64,000 nucleotides of DNA from Verrucomicrobiaceae bacterium (GTDB lineage: Bacteria; Verrucomicrobiota; Verrucomicrobiia; Verrucomicrobiales; Verrucomicrobiaceae): contig JADJPW010000006.1 of NCBI GenBank assembly GCA_016713035.1, positions 1 through 64,000 on the forward strand, in the 5' to 3' direction. Under the pieces are notes generated by a model. The model searched no databases. It was not told where the DNA came from and was given only the letters and a program-made list of their open reading frames with translations. How positions within the stretch are numbered: position 1 is the stretch's first letter; the number at the start of each line of letters is the position of its first letter. Position numbers and translations under genes: made by a program. Positions 33,165-41,593 of the stretch are shown in pieces.

Positions 33165-33199
33165 CTAATTTTAGATTTTAGATTTCTGATTTTAGATTC
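33165..33199. repeat. AATTTTAGATTT-type micro-repeat (copy 2)
   Basis: The 33-bp gap between the 175-residue gene and the LysM gene consists almost wholly of CTAATTTTAGATTTTAGATT and continuing units, related to the copy before accA. It may serve as spacer or A/T-rich translation-enhancing leader for the next gene; no other role is visible. Confidence 0.6.
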
Positions 33200-33725
33200 A
33201 GCCGATGAGGCCGCGACGCTTGAAGTCGAAGATGTTGATCTTGGCGGATTTTTCGATCATCTCGACGGTGAATTTGAGGAGGCAGATTTCCCAGGTGTCA
33301 TCCACGCCGTGGATGATGGCGAGTGCGGGGTTGCCATTGGCGCGGGCTTCTGCTTTGAGCTTGCCGCAGACTTCCTCCATGCCTTCGTGGACGAGTTGCT
33401 CCTGGATGTCGGTTTTGCGGAAATTGAAGCCGTATTTGAGGAAGGCGAGCTTGTCGATGTTCTGACGCAGGAATTCGCCAAAGGCCTCTGCCTCGGGGCT
33501 CCAGCCTTCAAAGCCAAAGTCACGCTCCATGTCGGGGCGGAGGATGAGGGGCTTTTCTGCGACGATTTTGCCTTCTCGCACACGGACGACTCCCACGCTG
33601 TCCATCGGCTCGGTGATGAGCTGGAACTGGAACTGCGTGCTGCCAAAGGTGTCGATGCGGCGGTCCGGCTCGTGGAGGACGCGGGTATTCTCCATGGCGT
33701 ATTGAAAGTCGAATTCGGTAGGCAT
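33198..33725 (-). CDS. Conserved-looking hypothetical protein
   Basis: A 175-residue soluble protein starting MPTEFDFQYAMENTRVLHEP. It is rich in charged residues, with no signal peptide or membrane segment; VRVREGKIVAEKPLILRPDM and HGVDDTWEICLLKFTVEMIE are its most distinct stretches. I do not recognise the family. It heads a probable minus-strand run with the LysM gene and accA (gaps 33 and 45 bp). Confidence 0.75.
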   Translation of the reverse strand: MPTEFDFQYAMENTRVLHEPDRRIDTFGSTQFQFQLITEPMDSVGVVRVREGKIVAEKPLILRPDMERDFGFEGWSPEAEAFGEFLRQNIDKLAFLKYGFNFRKTDIQEQLVHEGMEEVCGKLKAEARANGNPALAIIHGVDDTWEICLLKFTVEMIEKSAKINIFDFKRRGLIG

Positions 33726-33867
33726 CTGGGGGCGCTGCGAGAGTAGGTGGATGCGCTCTGAGAGCTAGCTTTTTTCTGTGAGAGCGATGTAGAGAGTTTT
33801 TTGGGGGAAGAGAGGGGTTTGCGTGGCTGGGGAGCTGTTGTATGCCTGCGGCCCATTTTCTCTACTT

Positions 33868-34239
33868 ATGCCCCGCTGGCTTCCTTTGCTGCTTTTATTC
33901 ATTTTGGTGGGCTACATCGTCTATCTGGCAGATACGCGGTCTTTTCCGCTGTGGTTCTACCGGATGCAGATGGACTGGGGGGTGGATAAAATAGGCCATT
34001 TTGCCCTGATGGGTGGTCTGGCGTGGTGTGCGAATGATGCGCTGGGCTGGCGGCAGTGGCAGGTGGGCTCCATGGCGCTCTGGACGGGCTCCTGGGTCAT
34101 TTTCGTGCTGGTAGCGCTGGAGGAGGCTAGTCAGCACTGGATTCCTGGCCGCAACTGCGACTGGAGGGACCTGCTCGCAGATTTTTTGGGCATCCTGGTG
34201 GCTGGGCGGCTTGCTCCCCGGAGTGTGGGGGCGTCATGA
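33868..34239 (+). CDS. VanZ-like family membrane protein
   Basis: A 123-residue protein with four hydrophobic helices. The VanZ-type signatures are DKIGHFALMGGLAWCAND and the C-terminal EASQHWIPGRNCDWRDLLAD, with conserved Asp and Arg. I use the ATG at 33868 (MPRWLPLLLLF). Function in such stand-alone VanZ-like proteins is unknown. Its stop overlaps the convergent SDR gene by 6 bp. Confidence 0.88.
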   Translation: MPRWLPLLLLFILVGYIVYLADTRSFPLWFYRMQMDWGVDKIGHFALMGGLAWCANDALGWRQWQVGSMALWTGSWVIFVLVALEEASQHWIPGRNCDWRDLLADFLGILVAGRLAPRSVGAS

Positions 34240-35049
34240 TGCTGACTGGGCGGCGGCGGGGTGATCGAGCTGCCCTTCGCTGACTGTCCAGCCGCCATCG
34301 ACGGCGAGGACTTGGCCGGTGATGAAGCTCGATCCTGCGGAGAGCAGCAGCAGTGCGGCGGCATCACAGTCCTGTGGGTGGCCGACACGCCCGCCATCGA
34401 GCGGTTGCTTGGTGGAGATGAAGCGCATGATCTCGCTGTCCGAGACGGCTCGCTGGGACATGGGGGTCTCGACCAAGGCTGGGGCGATGACGTTGACGCG
34501 GATGTTTTGAGCCGCGTAGTAGGCGGCGATGCTTTTGCTAAAGCCGATGATGCCTGCTTTTGCTGCTGCATAGGCATGCGAGGCGAAGAATGCGGGAGAG
34601 GGCGACCAGGCGAGCACGCTGGCCATATTCAGGATCACACCGCCGCTGCCCTGGAGGAGGAATTGCCGGATCGCGGCCCGATTGGAGTAAATGACGGAGT
34701 TTAAATTGAGATCGAGGGTGTAGCGGAGGCCTGCATCGGTCATTTCATGCAGAGGACCATCTCCGTGCCGGCGTCCACTGCCTCCAGCGACATGGTAGAG
34801 GGCATCGAGCCTGCCAAAGTGCTCTACGGCGAGGCGTACACCCTCTTCCGCTGCCTCGGGTGTGGAGGCATCTGCTGCGAATCCCCGTGCCTGAGGGCCG
34901 AGCGCTGCGAGTGCGGCGTCCACGTTCTCCTGCGAGCGGCTGGTGACGATGACGCGGGCACCGGCGGCGATGAGTTTATGCGCGGCGGAGAGCCCGAGGC
35001 CTGTCGTGCCGCCCATGATGAGGATGCTGCTACCGTGGAGTGAGGACAT
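34234..35049 (-). CDS. Short-chain dehydrogenase/reductase
   Basis: A 271-residue SDR enzyme. The cofactor loop MGGTTGLGLSAAHKLI (TGxxxGxG type), the NAD/NADP-adenine segment VTSRSQENV, and the active-site HAYAAAKAGI (YxxxK) are clear; the catalytic Ser lies in NMASVLAW. The Arg-containing TSRS suggests NADP preference (inference). Substrate unknown. The upstream propeller-like gene ends 5 bp before the start. Confidence 0.92.
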   Translation of the reverse strand: MSSLHGSSILIMGGTTGLGLSAAHKLIAAGARVIVTSRSQENVDAALAALGPQARGFAADASTPEAAEEGVRLAVEHFGRLDALYHVAGGSGRRHGDGPLHEMTDAGLRYTLDLNLNSVIYSNRAAIRQFLLQGSGGVILNMASVLAWSPSPAFFASHAYAAAKAGIIGFSKSIAAYYAAQNIRVNVIAPALVETPMSQRAVSDSEIMRFISTKQPLDGGRVGHPQDCDAAALLLLSAGSSFITGQVLAVDGGWTVSEGQLDHPAAAQSAS

Positions 35050-35054
35050 GGGGA

Positions 35055-35954
35055 TCAGCGGCTGACTTTGATGAGCGGTGTGGGGAGGTGCTCGCTGGTG
35101 AGCCAGAGCGTGCGGCTGTCCGCGTCGTAGCAGACAGCTTCGAGCTGGCGGAGGAGATCTGGGACGATGCGGATGGGTTTTTCAGCAAGGGACTCTGCGA
35201 GGCTCTTTCCCGGCGATAAAGTCCACTCGTAGAGGCTGCTGTAGGTGCTGACGATGAGGTGGCGGCTATCGGGTGAAAAGTCTGCGGCGGTACACATGCG
35301 GTCGTCGATGACTCGCTTGCCGGTGTGCGGCTGGCCGGGGAAGAGCAAATCGGTGATTTTTTCGAGCATGATGGGCTCTTTTTGGCTAGTGGGGATTTTT
35401 TCTGGGAAGGCGTAGAGGGTGCTTTTGCCGTCATCACTTTTGGTGAGGATGTGGATGCGGTGGGTCTGAGGGTGAAAGAGTAAAGACTCAGCATTTTGTG
35501 CGCCACCAGGGTAGGTGGCATGCCAATGGTGGGACTCCACGGTGGTCTCGGTGACGGGCTGGCCTGCGGGGGAGATGTCTGGCTCTGGGATGTGGTAGAT
35601 CTGGATGCTGCGGCGGATGAGGAGATTATCGCCGATGTCGCCGATGAAGAGGGTGGGGCGCTTTGCTTCATCGTAACCGGAGGTCATGTCTTCCCAGTCG
35701 AAGTTCACAGCCTCGCGGAGGCGGACTTTGGCGCGGGTGCGGCCCTGGAGGTCGATGGCAAATAGGCAGGGCTCACCACCGGAGTCGTTGTGCGTCCAAA
35801 AGATGCCTTCATGCCGCAGGCTGCGTGCGAGTCCGCTGCTTTCCTTGATCCGCGTGTCGGCGAGGATGGCGATGCGCTCGCTTTTCGATGGAGTGGTGCC
35901 TTCTTCCGCGATGACGGGCGTGCTCAGCAGTAGGAGGCAAAGGAGGCGCAGCAT
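35055..35954 (-). CDS. Secreted protein with repeated beta-strand pattern (propeller-like)
   Basis: A 299-residue protein with a signal peptide (MLRLLCLLLLSTPVIA). The mature part has recurring strand pairs such as FWTHNDSGGEPCLFAIDLQG, LFIGDIGDNL and RHLIVSTYSSLYEWTL, which suggest a beta-propeller. The HNDSGG and GDIGDN segments are typical of a family of secreted proteins described only as hypothetical. It lies between an SDR enzyme and an amidase lipoprotein with 5- and 15-bp gaps, so it is likely co-expressed. Confidence 0.75.
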   Translation of the reverse strand: MLRLLCLLLLSTPVIAEEGTTPSKSERIAILADTRIKESSGLARSLRHEGIFWTHNDSGGEPCLFAIDLQGRTRAKVRLREAVNFDWEDMTSGYDEAKRPTLFIGDIGDNLLIRRSIQIYHIPEPDISPAGQPVTETTVESHHWHATYPGGAQNAESLLFHPQTHRIHILTKSDDGKSTLYAFPEKIPTSQKEPIMLEKITDLLFPGQPHTGKRVIDDRMCTAADFSPDSRHLIVSTYSSLYEWTLSPGKSLAESLAEKPIRIVPDLLRQLEAVCYDADSRTLWLTSEHLPTPLIKVSR

Positions 35955-35969
35955 GGGGGCAGAGTCAGC

Positions 35970-36710
35970 TCAACCGAGCGGTGTGGCAGGGGTGCCGTTG
36001 AGGCGATTGAAGTGCATGTGGACGCGGCCTTTGAACCAGTTCCAGGTGGCACCTGGGCGACCATGGTCGAGGAGGAAGTGGGGGCAGTCTTTGTGCGCGG
36101 GATTTTGGCCCGCACGCGGCCAGTGATAGTGTGGGACGACGTGGCTGAGTGGGATGTTGTAAGCACGCATCAGATAGGCCGCGAGGCGTGCGGTGCGGTC
36201 AATGGTGGTGGCGAGGTCATTGCCACGGTGCTCGCACATTTCGATGCCGATGCTGTAGTTGTTCCCAGGGCCATCGAAGTCGGCGTGCTCACCCTGCTCG
36301 CGGCAGGGGAGGTGCTGGATGGCGATGTTGTCCTGCACGGTGAAGTGCCAGGTGAGGAAGCCGATGCGGTTCCCACCGGGGCGGCGTGTCGCACGGAGGG
36401 CACCGCGCTTGAGGGCCGTGGCGTGATTGTAGGCATCCCCCGAGTAGTTCTGTGTGCTGTGGATGGTGATGTAGCGCACATTCATCGGGCGGAAGTAGCG
36501 CCTGCCTACGGTGCCTGGGGGGATGAGGTCGATTTTGACCTGGCACTCGGCGAGAAGCTGATCTGGCGAGATGTTTTGACGCAGATCTGCATCGCTGAAG
36601 CGTGCCTCCCAGCGGCGGATGCGTGCGGCATCATGAGGCGTCCCGCATGCAGCGAGGATGATGCCGATGAGCAGCGCAAGTGGCAGGAAAAGAGGGGCGT
36701 GTTTCCGCAT
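35970..36710 (-). CDS. Lipoprotein N-acetylmuramoyl-L-alanine amidase (Amidase_2 type)
   Basis: A 246-residue protein with a lipoprotein signal (LILAACG-like lipobox, Cys22). The amidase-2 domain shows ITIHSTQNYSGDA (first zinc His), TWHFTVQDNIAIQHLP, a SIGIEMCEHRG stretch and a terminal HKDCPHFLL with the second zinc His and Cys. Such enzymes cut the amide between MurNAc and L-Ala in peptidoglycan. It would act from the outer or inner membrane, anchored by lipid. It is the first gene of the amidase-propeller-SDR run. Confidence 0.92.
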   Translation of the reverse strand: MRKHAPLFLPLALLIGIILAACGTPHDAARIRRWEARFSDADLRQNISPDQLLAECQVKIDLIPPGTVGRRYFRPMNVRYITIHSTQNYSGDAYNHATALKRGALRATRRPGGNRIGFLTWHFTVQDNIAIQHLPCREQGEHADFDGPGNNYSIGIEMCEHRGNDLATTIDRTARLAAYLMRAYNIPLSHVVPHYHWPRAGQNPAHKDCPHFLLDHGRPGATWNWFKGRVHMHFNRLNGTPATPLG

Positions 36711-36793
36711 GGCTTACACACTAGTGCAGCGTTTGCGTGCTGGCAATGATCGGTGTGCGTTGTGATTTGTCGCGGTGTGTGAGGTGGCTGGCC

Positions 36794-38590
36794 TCACATC
36801 GGCTTGCTGGGCAGATCGACGAGCATCTGCGCATTGCTCGGGTAGCGCTCGGTCAGCGTGAGAATGCGCTGGATGGCATCGATGGGCTTCGACCCGGCGA
36901 GTCCGCGGCGGAGCATGTGTACTTTATCGAGCTGGAAGGACTGCATGAGCAGCTCTTCACGCCGGGTGCCGGATTTGAAGATGTTCACGGCTGGGTAGTA
37001 GAATTGCTCGGCGATTTTGCGGTCGAGCACGAGCTCCATGTTTCCAGTGCCTTTGAATTCCAGGAAGATGAGCTCATCCATTTTGCTGCCAGTCTCGATG
37101 AGGGCGGTGGCCAGGATGGTGAGACTGCCTGCGGTGCGGGTATTGCGTGCAGCGGCGAAAAGGCGACGCGGGATCTCCAGCGCTCCGACGCCGACACCAC
37201 CGGACATGGTGGCGTTGGTCTTGGAGGTGTTGTTGAAGGCGCGGGCCATGCGGGTGATGCTGTCCATGAGCATGAAGACATGCTCCCCGCACTCGACGAG
37301 GCGCTTTGCTCGCTCTATGGCGAACTGGGCGATGCGGGTGTGGCTTTTGACGTCTTGGTCGTTGCTGCTGGCGAAGATTTCTGCGTTCGGAAGCGCACGC
37401 TTGAATTCGGTGACTTCTTCTGGCCGCTCATCGACGAGCAAGACCATGAGGTGCATGCCGGGATGATTGGTGGTGACGGCTTCGGCGATGTGCTGGAGCA
37501 GCGTGGTCTTGCCAGCACGCGGTGGGGCGACGATGAGGCCACGCTGGCCGCGTCCGACGGGCGTGAGCATGTCGATGATGCGAGTGGTGAGGCGGTCTTT
37601 ATTGGTCTCCAGCTGGATGCGCTTGTTCGGATTGATGGCTTTGAGCTCCTCAAAGAGCGGGAGGTCGCGCATGGCCTCTGGGGCGCGGTTATTGACCTCG
37701 GTCATCTCGGTGAGCTGCGGGCCGCGTGGGCCTTTGCGCTGGACGCCGACGATGTGCATGCCCTCACGCAGGCCGAACTGGCGGATCATGTCCTGACTGA
37801 CCCAGCAGTCCTGCGGGTGCTGTGCATAGGCACGATCACGCTGGCGCAGATTGCCGTAGCCTTTCGGATTGAGCTCCAAAATGCCGTTTGCGGGCTCTGG
37901 TGGGCCCAGTTCGATTTCTTTGGCTGGTTGTGGCTCGTTGTCTTGATTGCGGTCACGATCCCTGTCGCGGTCGCGATCACGGTTTTGTGGATTGGAGCCG
38001 TTGTTTTGGTATTGGCCATTGCTGCCGTTGCCTCCTTGGCCGTTCTGACGGGCTTGCTGGCGCTCCAGGGCACGCTGGCGCTGTTTTTCTTTCCAACGCT
38101 CGAATTTGGATTTCCGCTTCTCATGAGAGGTCATGGGGCGGGGCTGCGCTTCCTGATTGGGGGCGGCTGAGTCCTGATTTTGGGCCGGAGCGGGCGCAGG
38201 TGCTGGAGCTGGTGCCTCAGCCTGCACGGCAGGAGCGGGCGCTGGTGCCTCGATGACGACTGGTGCTTCGATCTGGGCTGCTGGGGCCGGAGCGGGCGTT
38301 TTTTCTTCCAGTGGCAGCTCGGGAGAGATTTCTGCAGTGGGGGCCTTTTTCTTCCGTGGAGCAGCTTTTTTGGCTGCGGGTGCCTTGGGGGCTTTTGGAG
38401 CCTTTTCGGGCTCAGGAGCAGCGACAGGAGCCGGAGCAGCGACGGGAGCAGGTGCAGGGGCCTTGGAGGGGGCTTTTTTGGCCGCTGCCTTTTTGGCCAC
38501 TGGTTTCTTCACAGCGGCTTTTTTGGCGGCGGGTTTGCGCTTGGGCTTGGTTTCGGCTTCAGCGGCGGCCTGGGTGTCTTCTTCGGGCAT
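36794..38590 (-). CDS. rho: Transcription termination factor Rho with long low-complexity N-terminal extension
   Basis: A 598-residue Rho; E. coli Rho has 419. The first about 185 residues are disordered: Lys/Ala repeats (AAKKAAVKKPVAKKAAAKKA), Ala/Pro/Glu stretches, then an Arg/Gln-rich and RDRDRDRDRDRN segment. The conserved core follows: OB-fold RNA-binding domain (GILELNPKGYGNLR), Walker A APPRAGKTTLL (about residue 350), LLVDERPEEV and DSITRMARAFN. The start at 38590 is chosen, as a longer frame adds a Ser/Thr-rich piece antisense to yebC. It precedes the amidase gene by 83 bp. Confidence 0.96.
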   Translation of the reverse strand: MPEEDTQAAAEAETKPKRKPAAKKAAVKKPVAKKAAAKKAPSKAPAPAPVAAPAPVAAPEPEKAPKAPKAPAAKKAAPRKKKAPTAEISPELPLEEKTPAPAPAAQIEAPVVIEAPAPAPAVQAEAPAPAPAPAPAQNQDSAAPNQEAQPRPMTSHEKRKSKFERWKEKQRQRALERQQARQNGQGGNGSNGQYQNNGSNPQNRDRDRDRDRDRNQDNEPQPAKEIELGPPEPANGILELNPKGYGNLRQRDRAYAQHPQDCWVSQDMIRQFGLREGMHIVGVQRKGPRGPQLTEMTEVNNRAPEAMRDLPLFEELKAINPNKRIQLETNKDRLTTRIIDMLTPVGRGQRGLIVAPPRAGKTTLLQHIAEAVTTNHPGMHLMVLLVDERPEEVTEFKRALPNAEIFASSNDQDVKSHTRIAQFAIERAKRLVECGEHVFMLMDSITRMARAFNNTSKTNATMSGGVGVGALEIPRRLFAAARNTRTAGSLTILATALIETGSKMDELIFLEFKGTGNMELVLDRKIAEQFYYPAVNIFKSGTRREELLMQSFQLDKVHMLRRGLAGSKPIDAIQRILTLTERYPSNAQMLVDLPSKPM

Positions 38591-38612
38591 GGTTTTGTTG
38601 GGGAAAGGGGCT

Positions 38613-39362
38613 TTAGTCGAGCTGATCTGCGATGGAGTCGTCGATTTCAAAATTGGCGTGGACGTTTTGGGAGTCGTCGTATTCGTCGAGCAAGTCGTAG
38701 AGATGGATGAGCGACTTGGCAGTGGCTGCATCGGTGATGGTGACGGTGGTCTGCGGTTGGTAGATGAGCTTCTGGCTTCGGGAAGTGATGTTTTTGTCAC
38801 GCAGCACGTTGGAGACCTGAAAGAGCTTGTCCGTGGGGGTGTAAACGACCCAGTCGTCGCCTTCGTCCTGGATGTCATCGGCTCCAGCTTCGAGAGCATG
38901 CTCGATGAGCTGGTCCTCTGTGGCGGCAGATTTATCGAGGCGGACTTCTCCGCGGCGCAGGAACATGTAGGCGACGCTGCCGCTGTCTGCGAAGGTGCCG
39001 TTGTTTTTGGAAAGGAGGGCGCGGATGTCGTTGGCGCTGCGGTTGCGATTATCGGTGACGATTTCGATCATCATGGCGACGCCGCCGGGGCCGTAGGCTT
39101 CGTAGAGGATTTCTTCCAGCGCGGCGCTGGCCAGCTCTCCGGTGCCTTTTTTGACAGCGCGGTCGATGTTGTCATTGGGCATGTTGACGGCCTTGGCGGC
39201 ATTGATGGCGCTGCGCAGGCGGGCATTCATGTCAGGGCTGCCGCCGCCGGATTTTGCGGCGAGGGTGATTTCTTTGGCGAGCTTGCTAAAGACGTTGCCG
39301 CGCTTGGCGTCGATGACCGCCTTGGTGCGCTTGATCTTGGACCATTTATTGTGGCCAGCCAT
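38613..39362 (-). CDS. yebC: YebC/PmpR family protein
   Basis: A 249-residue member of the YebC family. It begins MAGHNKWSKIKRTKAVIDAK, the diagnostic N-terminus, and has NDNIDRAVKKGTGE, YEAYGPGGVAMMIE and a middle segment that ends at GSVAYMF. Family members act as transcription regulators or as ribosome-associated factors that relieve stalling at prolines. It precedes rho by 22 bp, a probable operon. Confidence 0.97.
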   Translation of the reverse strand: MAGHNKWSKIKRTKAVIDAKRGNVFSKLAKEITLAAKSGGGSPDMNARLRSAINAAKAVNMPNDNIDRAVKKGTGELASAALEEILYEAYGPGGVAMMIEIVTDNRNRSANDIRALLSKNNGTFADSGSVAYMFLRRGEVRLDKSAATEDQLIEHALEAGADDIQDEGDDWVVYTPTDKLFQVSNVLRDKNITSRSQKLIYQPQTTVTITDAATAKSLIHLYDLLDEYDDSQNVHANFEIDDSIADQLD

Positions 39363-39689
39363 TGGGGGGTGCGTTTGTCGGTGAGTTCAAAGCGGCGCGG
39401 GAAATAGCCATGAGGGCGTATCTGCCGCGTGCCTGCGGGATTTGAGGGGGAAGGAGAAAACGAAGAAGCGGCCTAGCCGCGATGCCTCCAGGAGGAATGC
39501 ACATGCGCATGGGGGAAAATGCGCAGGACGTTTCAGTGACGCTCAGGTCAATAAAACAGCGGCAAACCTGCCGGTGGAACACCAGTGCCCGCATCTCCAT
39601 CCAGGAGAAGTGCGAACGAGGCCGACTCTGAGGGCGGCACCGCGATCTGGCAAGAGCTTTTTCACCTGCGGGGGAGATTGCTCCCTGCC
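39363..39689. other. 327-bp gene-free region between the ABC transporter and yebC
   Basis: No frame here resembles a protein. It carries a small hairpin (39478-39490) followed on the minus strand by a T-rich tract, a second perfect 5-bp stem (GGGAG-ATTG-CTCCC, 39672-39685) directly behind the transporter stop, and a CATGCGCATG palindrome near 39507. It must contain the yebC-rho promoter, but no clear -10/-35 pair is seen. Confidence 0.6.
39460..39490 (-). terminator. Weak candidate intrinsic terminator
   Basis: On the minus strand GCGGC-TAG-GCCGC (39478-39490) is followed by TTCTTCGTTTTC. The stem is only five base pairs and the T tract is interrupted. It would end transcripts coming from the ABC transporter before yebC, though it lies 200 bp behind the stop. 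Confidence 0.3.
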
Positions 39690-41453
39690 TCACACCCCAC
39701 GGCGGCGCAGCCCGATGACGACCAGGACCAGCCCCAGCAGGAAATGCACCCCAAGCATGATCATGGAGATGGAGGGTGTGGCGAACCAAGTCTTGATCAG
39801 CGTGGTGATGGCTGGAAAGAGCGGATCATCATGCAGGCTGTCCAGGATGCCGGACCAGCCGTAGTGTGCGGTGATGAAGGGATGCACCAGATGCCCCAGC
39901 ATGCGCGGCAGGCCCAGGATGGCGCCGCAGAAGAGCACATTGGCACAGAGGACCGTGAGGCAGAGGCTATGCGCACGCTCGGCGGCGCGGCTGTTTGCAG
40001 AGATGCCGAGGCAGATCGCGGTAAAGGCCACGCCCGTGAGTGCTGGCAGGAGCAAGCGCAGCCCGCCATTGCCAGGGAGCCCACCGGTGACCATTTCCAG
40101 GAAGATGCCCATCCAAAAGCTCTGGAGCAGGATGATGGGGAGCACAAAAACCAGCGCAGAGAGCAGTACCGCACCACGGCGCACGCCGCTGATCAGCTCG
40201 CGGTCGATGGTGGGCCGCCGTGCGGCGATCTCCCGCGCTCCGAGCCGCAGTGCCATGAACATGATGAGGAGGATTTGTACCGCGTAGATCGCCGCAGTCG
40301 TGTGCGCGGCGGGGAGCCGTGCGGAGTCATCGGTCGCTGTAGCTAGCGCTTTCAGATGTGGCAAAGAGGGCTGCGCGAGGAGCCAGACCACCACGGGGGC
40401 ACCGACTAGCAAGGCGAGGTGTACCATCCACTCACGCCGTGTGCGGCGCAGCAGCGTCCATCGGCGTAGGATGAGGTGCTTCGCCTGGGCAAAGAGACCG
40501 GGTAGGCGCAGGACGGGCCGGGCGTCGGTCTCGGTGGGCTTTTCTTCTTTTGGTTCGGAGGCTTCTGCTGCTTTTTGTTTTACCAGGATGGTTTGCTCGG
40601 TGTCGCCATTTTCCTCCTCCGCAGCAGCCAGTTCCTCGGCCGTGAGGCCTAGCTTGAAGGCCGCGTAGTAGGAGTCACGGTGCCGCATCCAGGAGTCACC
40701 CCAGCGCTGTGCGGGGCGCTTGGAGAGGCGTGTATAGACCTCATCATAGGTCGGCACGGTGAAGTAGTGCGGGAGGGCCTTTGCGGGGCCGTGGTAGGCC
40801 ACATAGCCCTCATGCAGCACGACGGTGGTGTCATAAGCAGCGAGGTTCGACAGGCTGTCCGTGGCGTGGATGATGATGCGGCCAGCCTGATCATTCGCGG
40901 CGAGCTTCAGCAGTGCCTCCATCTCACGCTCCGAGCGCACATCGAGCCCGGCAGTGAAATCATCGCACAAAACCACGATCGGATCTGCCACTAGGGCCAG
41001 CCCAAGCTTCAAGCGCCGCCGCTGGGCCAGTGCCAGCGTGCTGACACGCTCACTGGCGATGTTTTCCAGTCCCACGACGACCAGGATGTGTGAGACCTTG
41101 GAAACGATCTGCTCCTTGGTCAGTGCCGCGCCGCGTAGCATGAGCGCACTCATCAGGTTTTCCCGGATGGTGAGGCTTTCGTGCAGGGAGTCATCCTGCG
41201 CAGGCACCCAGCCGAGCTCATTGGGGAGGAGCGGCTTTTTGATCAAATCGCGGCCCTTCAGCGTGATGCTACCACTTTCTGCCTCATCGAGTCCGGCGAT
41301 GATGCGCAGGAGCGTGGTTTTGCCACTGGCCGTCGGCCCGATCACCGCGAGCAAGTGCCCACCAGGAATCGTGAAGCTGACCTGCTCCAGCACATGGAGC
41401 GGCTCTTTGCCCTTTCGGGCGACGATATGGGCAAGGGAGTGGACTTCGAGCAT
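39690..41453 (-). CDS. ABC transporter, ATPase fused to membrane domain (ABC-2/ABCG-like), deviant motifs
   Basis: A 587-residue half-transporter. The N-terminal ATPase has a normal Walker A (GPTASGKTT, 39-47) but the LSGGQ signature is replaced by LALAQRRRLKLG, and Walker B reads VVLCDDFTAGLD, with Asp where the catalytic Glu is expected. About residues 285-330 are a Glu/Lys-rich linker, followed by six transmembrane helices of the ABC-2 type. The ABCG-like order (ATPase first) is kept. Substrate unknown. The start at 41453 (MLEVHSLAHIV) is chosen over 41525. It lies back-to-back with the blaI operators. Confidence 0.85.
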   Translation of the reverse strand: MLEVHSLAHIVARKGKEPLHVLEQVSFTIPGGHLLAVIGPTASGKTTLLRIIAGLDEAESGSITLKGRDLIKKPLLPNELGWVPAQDDSLHESLTIRENLMSALMLRGAALTKEQIVSKVSHILVVVGLENIASERVSTLALAQRRRLKLGLALVADPIVVLCDDFTAGLDVRSEREMEALLKLAANDQAGRIIIHATDSLSNLAAYDTTVVLHEGYVAYHGPAKALPHYFTVPTYDEVYTRLSKRPAQRWGDSWMRHRDSYYAAFKLGLTAEELAAAEEENGDTEQTILVKQKAAEASEPKEEKPTETDARPVLRLPGLFAQAKHLILRRWTLLRRTRREWMVHLALLVGAPVVVWLLAQPSLPHLKALATATDDSARLPAAHTTAAIYAVQILLIMFMALRLGAREIAARRPTIDRELISGVRRGAVLLSALVFVLPIILLQSFWMGIFLEMVTGGLPGNGGLRLLLPALTGVAFTAICLGISANSRAAERAHSLCLTVLCANVLFCGAILGLPRMLGHLVHPFITAHYGWSGILDSLHDDPLFPAITTLIKTWFATPSISMIMLGVHFLLGLVLVVIGLRRRGV

Positions 41454-41555
41454 GAGAGTCCAAGTAAAGCGCAGGTCGGGGCCTGCCGTCAAGGAAGCAA
41501 GCGGGTAGGCGGGATGGGCCAACATGGCCTCTGTGAGGCTTGATCGAAATTAACT

Positions 41556-41593
41556 GTTTACACCTGTAATCAGTTGTGTTTACATTCGTAAAC
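41556..41593 (+). promoter_or_regulatory. Paired BlaI/MecI-type operators
   Basis: GTTTACACCTGTAATC (41556-41571) contains TACACCTGTA, an exact TACA-N2-TGTA site as bound by BlaI/MecI/CopY-family repressors. GTTTACATTCGTAAAC (41578-41593) is a perfect 6-bp inverted repeat with TACATTCGTA, one base off that consensus. The centres lie 22 bp apart, on the same face of the helix, and the second site touches the repressor's ATG. They probably give autorepression of the repressor/peptidase pair and might also affect the divergent ABC gene. Confidence 0.7.

Noticed and set aside
36737..38170. 477-residue plus-strand frame antisense to rho
   Set aside because: Shadow of rho; its hydrophobic end mirrors the low-complexity RD-repeat region.
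39672..39685. GGGAG-ATTG-CTCCC hairpin behind the ABC transporter stop
   Set aside because: Perfect but only five base pairs and no T tract follows on the minus strand, so I did not list it as a terminator.
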